This document shows positions 36,312-49,118 of a DNA stretch of 64,000 nucleotides, in pieces. Origin of the DNA: Cloeon dipterum (lineage: Eukaryota; Arthropoda; Insecta; Ephemeroptera; Baetidae). Made by a program: the position numbers and the translations under genes. The stretch's first letter is position 1, and every line of letters starts with the position of its first letter. The stretch spans positions 28,513,883-28,577,882 of the forward strand of contig NC_088789.1 of assembly GCF_949628265.1 (NCBI RefSeq). The letters run 5' to 3'. The notes under the pieces are model-generated. The model saw nothing but the letters and a program-made list of their open reading frames with translations, did no database searches and was not told where the DNA came from.

Positions 36312-37680
36312 ATCCTTATTTTAGGTCATCCCACCATGAGCGTTTTTATCTTCAATAAAAAATTATTTATTTCGCGCAAAATTGCGGAAAAAACACAAAC
36401 AACAGAATTTGTTTGTCAAACCCTCTTAGAAATTAATTTATTTGACATTAATAATATTTCATGCCCGACTTAGAATTTGATTGCATCATCACGCGACGCA
36501 CAAAGCCATCATAAATGGCTCTTTCCGACAAATTTACGCCGGCTGCGCTGCGGCGCGTACATAATAAAGTATTACTCACTTAGTTAGAGAGATACGTGAG
36601 ACGGATAAGAGGCTCGTCGTTCTTTAGAGGTATATTATTAACCCGGCATCGGTGCATTTGTGAGCTGCATCTTTTCCCCGATTACGCGCCTAATCGAAAA
36701 TAAACACAGCCGGGAAAGATGATAATAAAACTAACAGTTAACTTAATCGCCGACAGGTTGTTAAACAAAGGAGAATTTATTTCAGAAAAACACTGATTAA
36801 TTAAGGGGACATGCGATTGCCGGATGTATAGTAACAAATAAATTATTTTTGGAATGACTGCATGACGGGAATGTGAATCTCTCCGAAAATTTCGAATTTG
36901 AACGATTTCTCCTGCATGCATTTATAATTCAGAACGCGCTCCTCTTTTGCATTTGCATTTGTATCGCCCGGTATTTTTTGGCCTGCCTGTGTGTCACTTT
37001 TGATTTGTGTTTAGTATGCTGACGCCGTTTATCGGCAGGAATCCAAAATTATTATTTGGTACAGCAGATTTTAAATTGAATTCAGTGCGTGTAAAATTAG
37101 ATTTGGGTATGTAAATTCGTTTGATTGGCTCGCTGCGGGGTTTTGTATCGAGAGCTGTCATCGCGGTCAATCTTAACAACACCTCCATCGGAAATATCTG
37201 GCCCATATTTTGGGAGGGAGCTAGCATTCACGATTTCGACAGCGGCAGATGAGAGTGACCTGGCGATTTTTGCTTCTGATAAATACACGCCTTCGTCAAT
37301 TGAAATTATCTCTTTACAGTTTTTAAAACACGGCGCAATACCGTAAATATTTTAAAATGATTAAAAGCATCATAAATGTGCGGCCTCTCTGAGATCTGAT
37401 TTTAATAACACGCAACCTACGACGAGATGAACAAAATGAATGAATATTCATCTCTGCTGCAACTTTCTAATATGTATTTTTCGAGTCGAAATACCAGAGC
37501 TGGATTCCGTGATATAATTAAGTGCCGCGTGCGAGTGAGCGAGCGAGCGAGCGCGGTGATGGTCAAGAAGTTTATATTGCATTAGGCTAGGAAGTAGGAC
37601 TCTCGCAGCAAACCGAGATGATGAGAGAAGAGGAGCCTTATTATTGCTGCTTCACTGGGCAAAAAATCCAACGACGCGGT
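36312..37680. other. Gene-less stretch upstream of CC2D2A
   Basis: I see no exon. A GAGC tract (about 37536-37556) is the only simple feature. Confidence 0.4.
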
Positions 37681-37903
37681 GGCATCTCTAACTTTTCAGA
37701 ACGATTTGCCGCTGCTCATAAGTCGTAACTGTACATGCGCGCGCGAAATTTCGGCAAAAAGAGCAGCTCTCGTTACCAATAAATTTAGTGCCAAATGGTT
37801 CTACGTTTAATTTACGACACGCCGCGCTCGAAAATCGTGATTCGCCACGAGTTGGATTGTTTTGGAACAAAATAGAGACAACTGTTCACCCCTTCCACCC
37901 TCC

Positions 37904-37917
37904 ACTGCCATGGCAAC
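37904..37917 (+). promoter_or_regulatory. RFX X-box match over the CC2D2A start codon
   Basis: The 14-mer ACTGCCATGGCAAC fits the degenerate RFX X-box RYYNYYATRRNRAC at every position. It overlaps the ATG at 37910. RFX factors are the known direct regulators of ciliary genes in animals, and CC2D2A is a ciliary transition-zone gene. The motif is degenerate, so the match alone is suggestive. Confidence 0.55.
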
Positions 37918-40900
37918 AGCCGGCAAAATAAACACCCCACGTTGCAATAAACGCAGTCAGTCGGAAAACATGAGCGAACAGACGCAGGAAATTAATCCGC
38001 GACGCTCTTCAAACGATGAAGAACGGCCTCAGGGCGAATCTCCTGCGACGGTTACGAACCTTCAGGAGCTGCTCGGCGCCGCGGGGGCGGTGGCTCAGTT
38101 CAAAGAGGCCAGCCCCGAAAAGCTGGCGGATTTGTCGCAGATCATTTTCTATCCGTCGTCGAAGCCAGGTGATAAAAGTGAAATTACTGTAAACTCGTAA
38201 ATTTATATATTATTTTTTTTAAAAAAAAGTTGTTGCGGAGGAAAAATTAGGGTCAGGTGGCCGGGCTAGGTTTCTGGAGGAGGAGGGAATTTATGTGCCA
38301 ACTTTGCCGAACGTGAGGTGGAATATGAGGAGCAAAATGGAGAGACGTTTGGTGACAAACGCCATCCGCAATAAGTATGCCGTTTGATTTGTGCGCCGTA
38401 ATCCTATACACGAACACGATGCATTCGCAGAAAATGGTTTCAAGAAGACGGCGAGTTGAAGAGTTGCGAGGAGGAACTGCTGGAAAATCCAGTCAGGCCC
38501 AATTTGGACGAGGAAAACTCGAATATCGCGACGATTTTCAGAGATGTAATAAAAATATAATAATAAATTCCGCAAAATTAAATTATAAATTATTTTTATT
38601 AAAGTGCAGCAACGACGTGGAGAGGTTCATTCCGTCGAGCGAGACGATGATTTTGCTCGAGCTGCAGCTAAACAGTTTGCATTTCACGCAGCATCCGCTT
38701 TTCACCGTCGAGCACACTTTGGCGCAGAGATTGACCGAGACGTTTTACTGCTACCAAAAAAAGTTGGCAGCCAGGTCGTTCGAACGAATGTCAAAAAGGT
38801 TAACAGCGCTCAGGCACGCTCACGACTTGCTGAAAAACAAATCAGGCGAAGGGGTGGAAGAGAAACTGCAGCGGTATTTATATTTACGGTCTAATGATTT
38901 TTTTATTAATTAAATAAAAAAAAACAGGTACGAGCTGGAGATAAAAGATTTGCGGACGACGACCCTTTTGCAAGGCGCGGCGGAAAGGTCGGTTTTGGCC
39001 GCCGTCCTGGCCGTTTGGGAGGAGCTGAAGGACTTGCGTGAGCGGCAAGGGTTCGTCGGCTGCCCCACAAAGTTGACGGTGAGCCAGGCTGTCGTCTCGG
39101 AAGGACGCCGCAAGAAGGAGGAAAGGTTGTGGAAGGATGCTGTGAAGCAGGTTGTCAAAGAGATGCGCAGAGAGCAAAAGGTGCGGAATAATTTACGAAT
39201 TTTATAAAAATATTATTGGCCTTACAATTAGCCTCAGGAGGAAGAGGAAAAGGAAAACTCGGACTGGGTGCAACTGGCTGGAAAATTATTAAAAGAGTCG
39301 CTCAAACCACCAGGAGAGCCGGAAATGATTATCAATTTGAGCCAGGATCTGGAAACAAGTATCGACTCAAAGAGTTTAAAGTAATTTTTTTTTTAAGTCG
39401 TGTTCTAATTTTTAATGAATATTAAAAATTATGTAGGGCGCAGAATCGACTGCAGAGTCACCTGCATCGGCAAAAAGTGTGTCTGAAGATTTTGTACAAT
39501 GGCAGCGAAGTTTGCCAAAGCATGCCGTACGTGCTGGACAGCCAAACTTTCAGCGCCGACATGAGCATTATGCTGCCGCTCTCCGCTGTTCACTGGCCGC
39601 AAAATTTCAGCCTGCAAATTTTGCAGCACTCGACAATAAAGAAAGCACTAATCGCCGAGGTGGCTCATTAAATTAAATTTTTATTTAATACTCAATTAGG
39701 TCAACCATTTTTGTCCAGGTCAGCCTGCCCTTGCCCGAGAAAGGGTGCACGCGGGAAGAGGTGCCGGTGCAGAAGGTGTTTTTCGGAAACGAGACGCATT
39801 CAGGGTACATTATGTGCAAAACGGGCTGGGGAAAAGACGCCGACGGCAATCTGCGCCAGCCGAGCGGCCGGTATTGGGAAACCGCGGTGTCTAGCGTCAC
39901 GAAAAAGGTGCCGAAAACGCCTGAGGAGCTGCAAATGTGGATAGACAGGTCGCGGATCGACCCAAACAACCCGGCCAACAGCGAAATTATCAGCAAGGCG
40001 AAGGTAATTGAGGGGAGAAACGTTTTTTTAGTCAGGTGAATTTGAATTTTTTTAGAATCGCGCGCTGGGCGACTTGAATTCGGATCCTCTGGCGTCTGAT
40101 CTCGATTTCTGCACCGATTTGGAGTTCAGGGAAGGAGACGCGAGACTAAAAATACTGGAGCTGCGGGAAAAGGGCCACCCCGCTTTTTGCAACATGAAAA
40201 TGGTGCCGATCAACGCGAGGGAGCTGCCAGAAGGATTGTTGAAGGTATTTCTTCGTTTATTAAAACCATAATCTCAATTTAAAAAACGTGAAAAATGAAG
40301 GAATTCAGAGACAGACACTGGCAGCAGTCGAGTCAGGTAAATTTCATCGAGGAAGAGGCTGACGACTCGCTCGCGAATCATAGAACGTGGGCATTGAACT
40401 CAATTAGGGAAATCAAAGAGAAAATTCAGCGACAGGGCAGGCTCTCCAGCAGGAAGAAGACCATGAGGGAGCTCGTCACCGAGGACCTCGTCCCCGACAT
40501 TGGGTGCCTATATATCTTAAAGACCGTCTTTGACGAAGTTTCTGAGCACACCAATCGATTCCTGAGGGTCGAATTAGGTAAAGTGGATATTTTTTCCGAC
40601 CAAAAAGTCCAGCGCGACGTGCGAACTTTTTTTCCCGCCAAAACAATATGAACGTATTTGCGAGATCTGCGCATGCGTGAGAGCTGGTTTGAGCACTTTG
40701 CAGAGAGACTGCCTGTACGAATGAGTTCTTTGTCATATTCAGCCAGCTCTGATGCATGCGCAGTTCAGTTCTCGCATAAACGTTCATATTGTTTTGGCGG
40801 GAAAAAAGTTCACACGTCGTGCTGGACTTTTTGGTCGAAAAAATATCCATTTTACCTAATTCGACCCTCAAGAATCGATTGGTGTGCCCAGAAACTTCGT

Positions 40901-43539
40901 CAAATACACGGTCTTTAAATAAAAAAATAATAATTCAAATTTAGGACGCTCGGACTGACGTTGATGGCCTGGTTCCAACCGTCGCGTCCGCTGCGTCCAA
41001 TGCGCAAACCGCGGCCTCAGGTGGCAATTCAGGGTAGCACGACGCACAGCAGCACCCTGATCGTGAACGTGGTGAGCGCCCTGCAGGTGCCGACGCGCAA
41101 GGACCTCGACCTGGAGCCTTCGAACGTCAACTCTTTTTTCGAAGGGAGTCCGACGAACGCGGCGGCGTTCAACACGGTGGCCGTGCGACCTTTCGTCGAG
41201 GTCAGTTTCAAGGGTGCATCGGCCAGGACGAGGGCTGCCGAGGGCGCCAACCCCACGTGGAACTGCGAGCTCCAAATTCCAATTCAGTGCGGGATCGACT
41301 TTTAATTTTATTAATATTGGTTTAATTTAAATTAAATTTAGAGAGGAAGTTTTTGATCACGATTTGATCAACATTCGGCTCTTTGACGAAATCGTCGTCG
41401 ACGTTTTGAACGACGAGAGGCTGCGCGACATCGACGTGCACACGAGGCACGAAAAAGCATGGCTTGGCGCGATTAATATTCCGTTTTCGGCCGTCCAGCG
41501 AACCGCAAAGGTAAAACTAATTAAAACAAGTTTCACTCACTCACACTTGGCATTAGATCGACGGCACGTTTCCTCTGAACGCGCAACAACTTTTGCTGGG
41601 CTACGAGCAGGAGGAGCAGAGCAGACAGTTTGGGCCCCTTTTGGGTCCGCTCGAATCGCCCAGGGGCTCGGCCAACTGCACGTTTCTCAACTTTTTCATC
41701 ACTCTGCAGCCGCCGATGGTTCTCGCCGAGTCGGAAACGGTATAATTAAACATTTTCTAGATTAATTAACTTCTATTCTCATTTCAAAGACTGAGAGGTT
41801 GGAGTGCATGGAGAGCGGTTCAGTTGAAAGGCACCTCGAGGATTGGAGTTCGCAGGTTACCGCTTTGTTTCCTGACAGGAAAGTGCCCGCGTTGGTGGCC
41901 ACCGCGAACGGCAAGACGGCTTGCTTGACGAGATTTTTCCGCCCCATCAAACCCCCAGGTTCGAGAATAAATAAATATTCAACCTTGCATCAACGTTGAT
42001 TTACAAAAATCCTTGAAAAATGAGTTCATTATTGAAAGAGAAAATACAGATAATGCTTATTAAGTTTGAAAACTAATAAAATTTTTAAAAGAAATACAAT
42101 TTTTATGAAACACTTTGATCTTCAACGTTGACTGACAAAAATTCTTAAATTTACAAAGCTCAGCCAATCTGATTGCATGACTAAAGTTGGGAACAGTGAA
42201 AAAAGGTTCACCTAAAAATAAATTTTTCATTTTCCAAATTAAAAATTCTAAACATTTAGTGAAAGTCATGATCGTAGACGTTCAACAAAAAATCAACGAT
42301 GTTAAAAATGTTACTTTCTGACAAATATTGAAATTGAAAATGGTGCAAACAGTTGATCAATAAAATAGTCATCAATTTCCAATTAAAATTTAGTTCATTT
42401 TTCCCCATTGTTGAAATTTAAAACCATGTTGCAGAGGTCAAGGACACGCACAGTCGCACCCTGGCGGAGGTGACCTCGAGATTCGTTTCCCTCATTCCGC
42501 GAACGCAGTCCAACGTTTGTCTAACCGCCGAGGTTGAGTAATAATTTTTCAACAATATATTTAAATGACAATTTTCTTTGCAGGAGATAATGAAGTTGTG
42601 CTACGGCGATCAGATGTCCAGCGCAATTTTGCTCACGTGCTTCCTGCAGACGTTCGACCTGGACGCGTGGCTGCTGATCGGCTGGGGCGTGATGAGGGGC
42701 GCGTCCTACTTCGCGCTCACCAGGGAAAAGCAGTCCCCAAACGAAATGGCCATCTGGGACGTTTTCACGGGCTTAAAGTCCAAACTGGACGACCCTTTCT
42801 GCCCGGCGACGCTGGTGTGGGCAGTCGCCAACAAGGATAATGTCAGTTTCAGGTTATAAAGTTTATTTAAATAATGTTTTTGGGAATTAGATTTGGGCGA
42901 ACGTGCAGAAGGAAAGTGCCCCGAGGCGGATGCGGTTCGATTTTTCCCGTCTGGCCGATTGGTCGCCGGCGTTTGTTCCTGCGGGAGCCGTCGCAGCTCC
43001 AGGAAGAGAAACTGTTCTCCAACCAGAATCCATTCAGTTCACAAAAACGCCATCGGAATCGTGCAAGGAGCTAGTTTCCCGACTTGAAAGCATCCTCAAA
43101 GAAAATTTCATGACCTGGCGAACAAACCTGAGGTACGAAAATATTAAAAATTTAATTTCAATTTAAAATATAAATATTTAGAACTCGTTGGAACCGGCAT
43201 TGCTGCTCTGTGCTGAGAAAGGTTTTATCGACCTTAGAAAATCAAATAAACTGCAAAAAGGAAGCGATGCGAGAGCTGCAGCCGCTAATCGCAGCACACA
43301 AGGTGATAAATTAATTAATTTCTATTTATAATTATTTCGAGCTTTGTCAGATGATCGGTTTCCCGCTGCACATGAGTTACGCCGACGACAAAGAGGTGAT
43401 CCGCACGTTGTACTCGACACAACTGCACAGCCTGCGGGACGCCGAGGCCGAGTTCGGGATCGCGGTGGCCGCCTTCCCTTACGCCAACAACGCCGTCTCT
43501 TTGTGGGTCTTCGTCGCCGCCCTCTCGCAGCGCAGGTGA
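37910..43539 (+). CDS. Cc2d2a: CC2D2A, ciliary transition-zone protein with C2 and transglutaminase-like domains (19 exons)
   Basis: Exons: 37910-38168, 38230-38374, 38431-38545, 38605-38873, 38928-39180, 39232-39380, 39437-39659, 39719-40003, 40056-40244, 40301-40503, 40945-41286, 41342-41510, 41557-41739, 41790-41958, 42435-42532, 42584-42841, 42891-43132, 43182-43302, 43351-43539. They sum to 3861 nt and close in frame to 1286 residues. Order: polar N-terminus; helical part (KDLRERQGFVGCPTKL); MKS-type beta region; VTEDLVPDIGTLGLTL; a C2 domain (about 725-870) with VRPFVEVSF, NPTWN and LGAINIPF; NGKTACLTRFFRPIKPP; a transglutaminase-like part with WLLIGWGVMRG; and a C-terminus with WNRHCCSVLRK and GFPLHMSY. 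CC2D2A belongs to the MKS module at the transition zone. It is shorter than vertebrate proteins, mostly at the N-terminus. Intron 10 contains a fold-back transposon. AATAAA lies at 43647. Confidence 0.95.
40517..40918. mobile_element. TTAA-bounded fold-back element, family B copy 4 (CC2D2A intron 10)
   Basis: This is a 402-bp palindromic copy with TTAA at both ends. It starts only 13 nt after the exon-10 donor (gtgcct at 40504) and ends 26 nt before the next exon, so it makes up nearly the whole intron. E2F-type sites lie at 40630-40643 and 40792-40805. Confidence 0.85.
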
Positions 43540-44136
43540 TCTCGAGGCGCAGCAAGCAGGTCGACTTTCGCTATTATGCCAAACTGGAATTACCGCTATA
43601 TTTTCGCCATCTCAACGAACACGCCCCGAATCGACGGAGCCTCGCAAATAAATATCAAAAATAAATAAATACAAATAAAATTCGAGTGAGTGTTTTTTTT
43701 TAAATCAAATCAAATCGCGATCCGAATTTAAATTCGAGAGGGCAGGACGAGGGTCATCTCCCGTTACCTTGCACCTCTGGGATGACCGGAGCGAACGCGA
43801 GAGATGTGTGATCCTCCTCCTTCTTGTACACCTAGTAGCCCAGATTCCTCCGCTTCCATCTCACAGCCTCGAGCGGCGCGCGGGCACCGAAATTTCTACT
43901 ATGGGTCAAGGACATGATGCGCGCGGCAGCGGCCAACTAACAAAAGCGATCGTTTGTTTGCTTTCGTGTTGCCCTTTGCTTGCACAGCCGCCGTTTGAGT
44001 GCAGCAGCTCGGTTTAATCAGAAAAAAAACCAAAGTCGAGAACTGCTGAAAACCGAGAGGAAATATAAATAAGTTAGGATGTAAGTTTCGCTTGCTTCTC
44101 TGCAGAATGCCTCTTCTTTGATGACTTACAAAGGAT
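43540..44136. other. CC2D2A 3' flank
   Basis: Clustered AATAAA signals lie at 43647-43680. Nothing else is recognisable before the family A element at 44137. Confidence 0.5.
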
Positions 44137-44523
44137 TGATTACTGCAAAAGCCTGGAAAATCCTTGTTGCCAATGCATAAATTCATTATTTAGGATTAAT
44201 TTGAAGCCAAAATTGACCTAAGAAGCACTGTAATTTTTTTTAGAAAAGTGGCTGCAAAGTTAGCATGCTTTTCAAATGGCGAGGACTGTTTCCTTACTTG
44301 AAATCCGATTTAATTTCAAAACCAAGAGCTTCCCCAATAAGTGGCATACACAATTGGACAGATCTCGACGAGAGGAATCGGAATTCGCCAAGAAAATATG
44401 TTCAAGCGCTGGAAATTTTGGAGAAAATTCGAAAAATTTGAATTTTTACTGTAGTAAATTGTAGAACAAATTGTTTATCGATCAACTGCCTTATTGCATC
44501 CAACAATTCAAATATTATTCCGA
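44137..44523 (-). mobile_element. Family A MITE-like element, copy 7
   Basis: This is a reverse-orientation copy with the intact core 'cagatctcgacgagaggaat'. The ends are degraded (gattactgcaaaagcctgg; aatattattccgacc). Confidence 0.75.
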
Positions 44524-46790
44524 CCTGAGATTTTAAATTTGCATAATATCTACAAAAAAATCAAGTGAACGTCTTTAAATTTGTATCCTCTGGCCAGACA
44601 CGTTTGCTCAGCTTGTACGATGTCAAGAATCAAGAAAGACGGTTAAAAAAGTATAGAAAAACTATCTGCAGAATCTAAACAGCGTTTGCAAAGTTCAAGA
44701 GGATGCCCAATTCAGGTCAATTGAGCGCCGCTGAAATAAAGTGTGTATAAAATGAGCAGCATGACTTACTCTGCAGCCTCTAAATATGTATGCGCGTTCT
44801 TGAAACATTCACTTGTGCTCCGAAGATCAAGTTCACGCAGCAAAAGCTCTCTTTCTCTTCAAGTTATTCGTATATGCGAGGCTAATAATGTTGTGCGGTT
44901 AGCCGATTCTGCTTTATTTTCTTTTAATTTGAATCGCAGTTCGTCACGAAACTGACCGAAGAGAAAATATTAATCAAACTCGCTCGACCGTGAAACCACT
45001 CGCTCTTCTATCGCTATGTAGAGGAATGAAAAATTTGAAAATATACGCGTCCGTGTTAACGTTAACACAGATTAGTTTCGAGTAATTAGGTTTCACTTTC
45101 CAAATAATTATAAAAACGCACCTTGCTTGGAAATGAATCTGGAGCGCTTTTTGGTCAAATTATGAGAGGCAAAAGAAACGTGCGCTCGAAATCACCACAA
45201 AAAGTGAAAGAATTTTCCTTCTTTTAAATATGAAATGTTTGTCCCTGTTTAAAAAGTATTAATTAGCCACGGCCAATATTTCACGGTCGTTAGTCCTTTG
45301 ACAAGCGGACTACTTTCTCGGCTCTGTTGACGAGAAGAATTAATTGCGAAAAAACAGGTGAAAAACATGTAAACAAAAATAACACACAGCACGGTTTGCA
45401 TATATTAAAGGCAAAGAGAGAGAAAGAGAGGCGCGTTGCGGGCGCTGGAGACCTCGATTCGCCAAATCTTCTGCTCGTTAATTTGCATACAAATGCGCAT
45501 AATGAATTGCTTCTTAATAGACCAGTTGGCCAATCGGCACAGCGTGCGAGCAAGCTACATCCGGAAATTAGAATATGAATGAAAATAAACGACCGCGCTC
45601 TTTACTAAAATTCAACCGACCTGTGCGTGTCAGGCCGAAAGAAAAAAATAAATATATTTAACCGCCGTTTGGCCTAAATGTCAGGCGAAAAATAATTTGT
45701 AAAGAAAAATCACAAGTTCTATTATGCAAGGAAATAATCACGGAATGCGAGAAAACCGCACGAGAGTCTAATCTCAAGCGCATCTCGGATGTTTGCATTA
45801 GAAAAAAGGTTCTCAGCCTTCATTCTCTCTCTCTCTCACCGCAATGCGGAATCTGCAGCGTGTGTGAGTGTGTGAGTGTGTGTACCATTTCATTATGTCT
45901 GCTGCTCAATCGGCGCAGTCGAAATTACATAGAGTGGCCGTTCGTTGCCGCGCGCGCATTATTATATTTACACAACAACAACTGCCGTTATTGTTTTAGC
46001 CTAGATTTTTTTTCCTGTGATTTCAATCAAACGGACAGAGAGATGGATTTCGCTCGCAGAGGGCAATTTGTGGCCAAACGAGATCATCCATTGCCGCAAA
46101 CAATGCGCAATTTGCTGTAACTAGATCAGTTTTTGCTCAAAACAACACACAATGCGTCACTTTTCGGGCCAAATTGCAATTGTCGAATAAAATTTCTTGA
46201 GTGCTTTCTTTCTAATGTCTCGGAGATAAATTTATCTCGTGAATGCATTAGTGCATTGTTGTTCTGCTGCTTTCCCTCTTTTCTGGAGGAGCAGTGTATA
46301 TATAGTAATGGACACTATTAAAATTTACTATCAAATAAATTTGATCGGGCGGAACGGAAAACAAGAATCAACGCGAGAGTCGTTCTTTTTCGAGATAGGA
46401 GACCCGAGCGAGCGAAGAAACGAGATGTTTGACACACATTCCCGGTTATGACATCTAAAACTGGCTGCTAACCAGCAATTAAATCCTCTTCACGTCAATT
46501 CCAACGTTATTCAATTTCACCGCCGGGTATTTCCCATATATTCAGGCAAAATCATTTCCAAAATCGACTCTCGCGTTCGTTTTAGCATTTTTGCTCCTTT
46601 CTTGCTTTGAAATCTTTAAATTTAAAGTGTTTAAACAATATTTTGATCCACCCTCACATTAATTCCAAGCAGAGGAAACAACAATTAGAGAAGTGGGCCG
46701 GCCGGCCACGGCCCGCGCTGATAAATTCAAAAGCGTTTTCGCAATCGCCTCGAGCTCATGATACTATTTTTTCCTTTCATCTCTCGTCGA

Positions 46791-46864
<74 letters not shown>

Positions 46865-47405
46865 CGGCTGACACGATACATACTAAAACGGACAGGACCT
46901 GACGATAATTTAATAACAGGATGACACAAAAGCTTCTCCGGCCGCGCTGCTCCCAATTCTGCCGACAGCGCTACTTAATCCTCAATCTGCAAACAAGATT
47001 ATAGCATTTGATTCGCATTAACCATTTTATCTAATCGTAGTAAAATGGATATATATTAGTGTGCTACTTAAAATAGAGATAAACGTGGCTGTTTTGATGT
47101 GTCACATTCCAGTGAAAAATTATTTAATTTTAACCAAAATAGAATTTCTTATTTCTCGAGAATTTGTAATGTGTTTTTCGTGTGCTAGTTTGAGATCCCG
47201 CATTTTGTGAGTGCCGAGAGTTTGCATACTGTGCTGTAATGTAGTTTGCGGGCGAAGAACGGCTGACCTCAAACCATCAAGGACGTCAACGGTTTTTTTT
47301 GCCAATTTCACGCTTCAATTCCTCTTTTCAGGTGTGATCCAGCACTTTCTTCGCTTCATACTAAATACGTCAAGGGAGTTAATTAAAACTAGCCAATTTT
47401 TAAGC
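44524..47405. other. Gene-less stretch
   Basis: No supportable exon. It contains CT tracts near 45826 and the long CT microsatellite at 46795-46861. Confidence 0.4.
46795..46861. repeat. (CT)n microsatellite
   Basis: An uninterrupted CT/TC tract of about 67 bp. Such tracts can bind GAGA-type factors in insects, but the length also fits an ordinary slippage microsatellite. Confidence 0.9.
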
Positions 47406-47756
47406 ATTGATACAGACCGAAAATTGAAAATCAATCGATAAACAATTTGCAATAATAAAAAAGGCCTTGCTAATTCAATTTTTTCAAATTTTCTCCAAAA
47501 ATTCCAGCGCTTTACAACATTTTCTAAGCAGATTTCGATTCCTCTGGTCGAGATCTGTGCAACGGCGTATGAAACCTTTTAAGGAAACTCTTAATTGTAA
47601 AATAAAATCAAATTTCAAGTAGGGAGACAGTCCTCACGATTTGCAGCCACTTTTCTAAAAATTTGACGCAGCTACTTAGGTAAATTTTGGCTCCAACTGA
47701 ATTTTACGGGATGAGTTTATGCATTGGCAACAAGAATTTTCATCAATCCTCTTTAA
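47406..47756 (+). mobile_element. Family A element, copy 8, second subfamily
   Basis: This is a diverged copy with 'gcgtatgaaaccttttaagg', like the 18155 copy. It ends CAATCCTCTTTAA with TTAA at 47753-47756. The left end is eroded. Confidence 0.65.
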
Positions 47757-48840
47757 ATAATTCGGCAAAAGTTTACCGTTTCAGAGCAAACCAGAAAATC
47801 GCATCCATTTTACTTTTTCTTGATAGCTAAAACGTATATAACGAGCATCTGACAGATGGTCTTCACTTTATCAAACTAAATTACAGGTTCTTTCCGGACC
47901 ATCTCTGCTCACGAGCATGAAATCCAAAAGCAATTCTTATATATGCATTTAGGGTGTAAACCTCATTACTAAAACATTCTTATCGTGTTGTTGGAACAGC
48001 GCAATTATTAATTAACCAGTTTTGTCGGATGAAATTGATCAGTTCAGTCTAATCGATTTAATCAATTAGAAAAACAACTTTCTTATTGATAAATTTCCAT
48101 ATTCTAATGCACTGGGAGCAGTCAATTTGAATGACGTCCGAGTCCGAGAGCGGCGCAGAGTCTAGTCCACTCACGTCATAGGAAAAGAAAAGGAAAGTGG
48201 CGGCGAGTGCAGCCAGCGCTGGTAATTCCGAGCACAATCGCGGAGAAAAGTGCAAGTGAGCACAGGAGACAAATAATAACGCGGCGCCGCAAGTAAATCC
48301 GGTCCACGCATGAGTCACCGCGTGCGCACGCGGCGCACAATGGCCAAATATTGTGCGAGAGCCGCCGCTTTCCACTCGCGCGGGCGCGATATTGGCACCG
48401 GGCCGGAGAAATGCGCCGCTTTGCATTCTGCATGCGTGATTATCACCTTCTATGTGTTTATGACGGAATACGGGTATTATTCAACTCGCCTGGCGACGCA
48501 CACGGAACGGAACAGGATTCACGCCACTCTCTCCGCCCGCACCTCAATTTCGTCTTGTCACCTTTTTCGCACTTGTTACTTAAACTTTTGAAACAGTTAT
48601 GGTTTCAGACTTGAGACAGATAAATTATAACTGACAAATGTTACACTGACATATTATTTTCATCACCTCCATAATTTTTTTAAACAAAAATCTGGGGTTT
48701 CCAGCTTTATTAGGAAGTCACCGGGAACCATGATCTAAAACATTTTTATTTAATGAAAAAGTTAACGTCAAAAATATGTATAAGGCGTTGTTCTGCGCTC
48801 CTCAGTTGCAGCTCTGCCATTCTGAAATTTTTTTTAAATT
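47757..48840. other. Gene-less stretch
   Basis: A CpG-rich block at about 48120-48560 gives overlapping short frames on both strands. I regard them as composition effects. Confidence 0.35.
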
Positions 48841-49118
48841 TCCTTGCTCAATTTTTACCAATTTCTTGCACAAGAAATGAATTTATTCCATTTTTCCCAT
48901 GTGAAAAACTCAAATTTGCGGTCGGAGTGGTCACAATTTCCTCTACACTGCAGATTTTTCTTTCAAATTGCCAATTTCTGCCTCAATTTCTCCAAAAATG
49001 TATCTATACCAATTTTTCAAGTCCAGTTTATGAGCAAATAATTAGAAAATTATAGAAAACTGAGGAGCAAACATTGCCTGCATTTTTAAAAAATTATTTG
49101 CGGGTTTTTTCAACCCTG
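48841..49118 (-). repeat. Repeat family D, copy 5
   Basis: This has 'accaatttcttgcacaagaa', 'ggtcggagtggtcacaattt', 'ctgcctcaatttctcc' and 'gaaaactgaggagcaaacat', ending in 'caaccctgcc'. It is in the same orientation as the copies at 1 and 34596. Confidence 0.65.

Larger units (their letters stand above)
31746..37903. other. Intergenic region between BTB gene A and CC2D2A
   Basis: The two genes are divergent, so this stretch of about 6 kb holds both upstream regions. It contains a palindromic element (31967-32099), a family D repeat (34596-34885), a family B fold-back (35931-36311) and CpG-rich patches near 33240-33560. No coding exon is supported. Confidence 0.4.

Noticed and set aside
37540-37556. 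GAGC/GCGA tandem tract as a CRISPR-like or regulatory array
   Set aside because: It is only a short simple repeat without spacer structure.
38377-38604. Extension of CC2D2A exon 4 upstream through an open frame
   Set aside because: The frame over 38431-38545 that matches CC2D2A (KWFQEDGEL) differs from this one. The acceptor before 38605 restores the family sequence.
48058-48614. Frames of 85-122 codons near 48.1-48.6 kb
   Set aside because: They overlap on both strands, have mixed composition, and show no domain or transcript signals.
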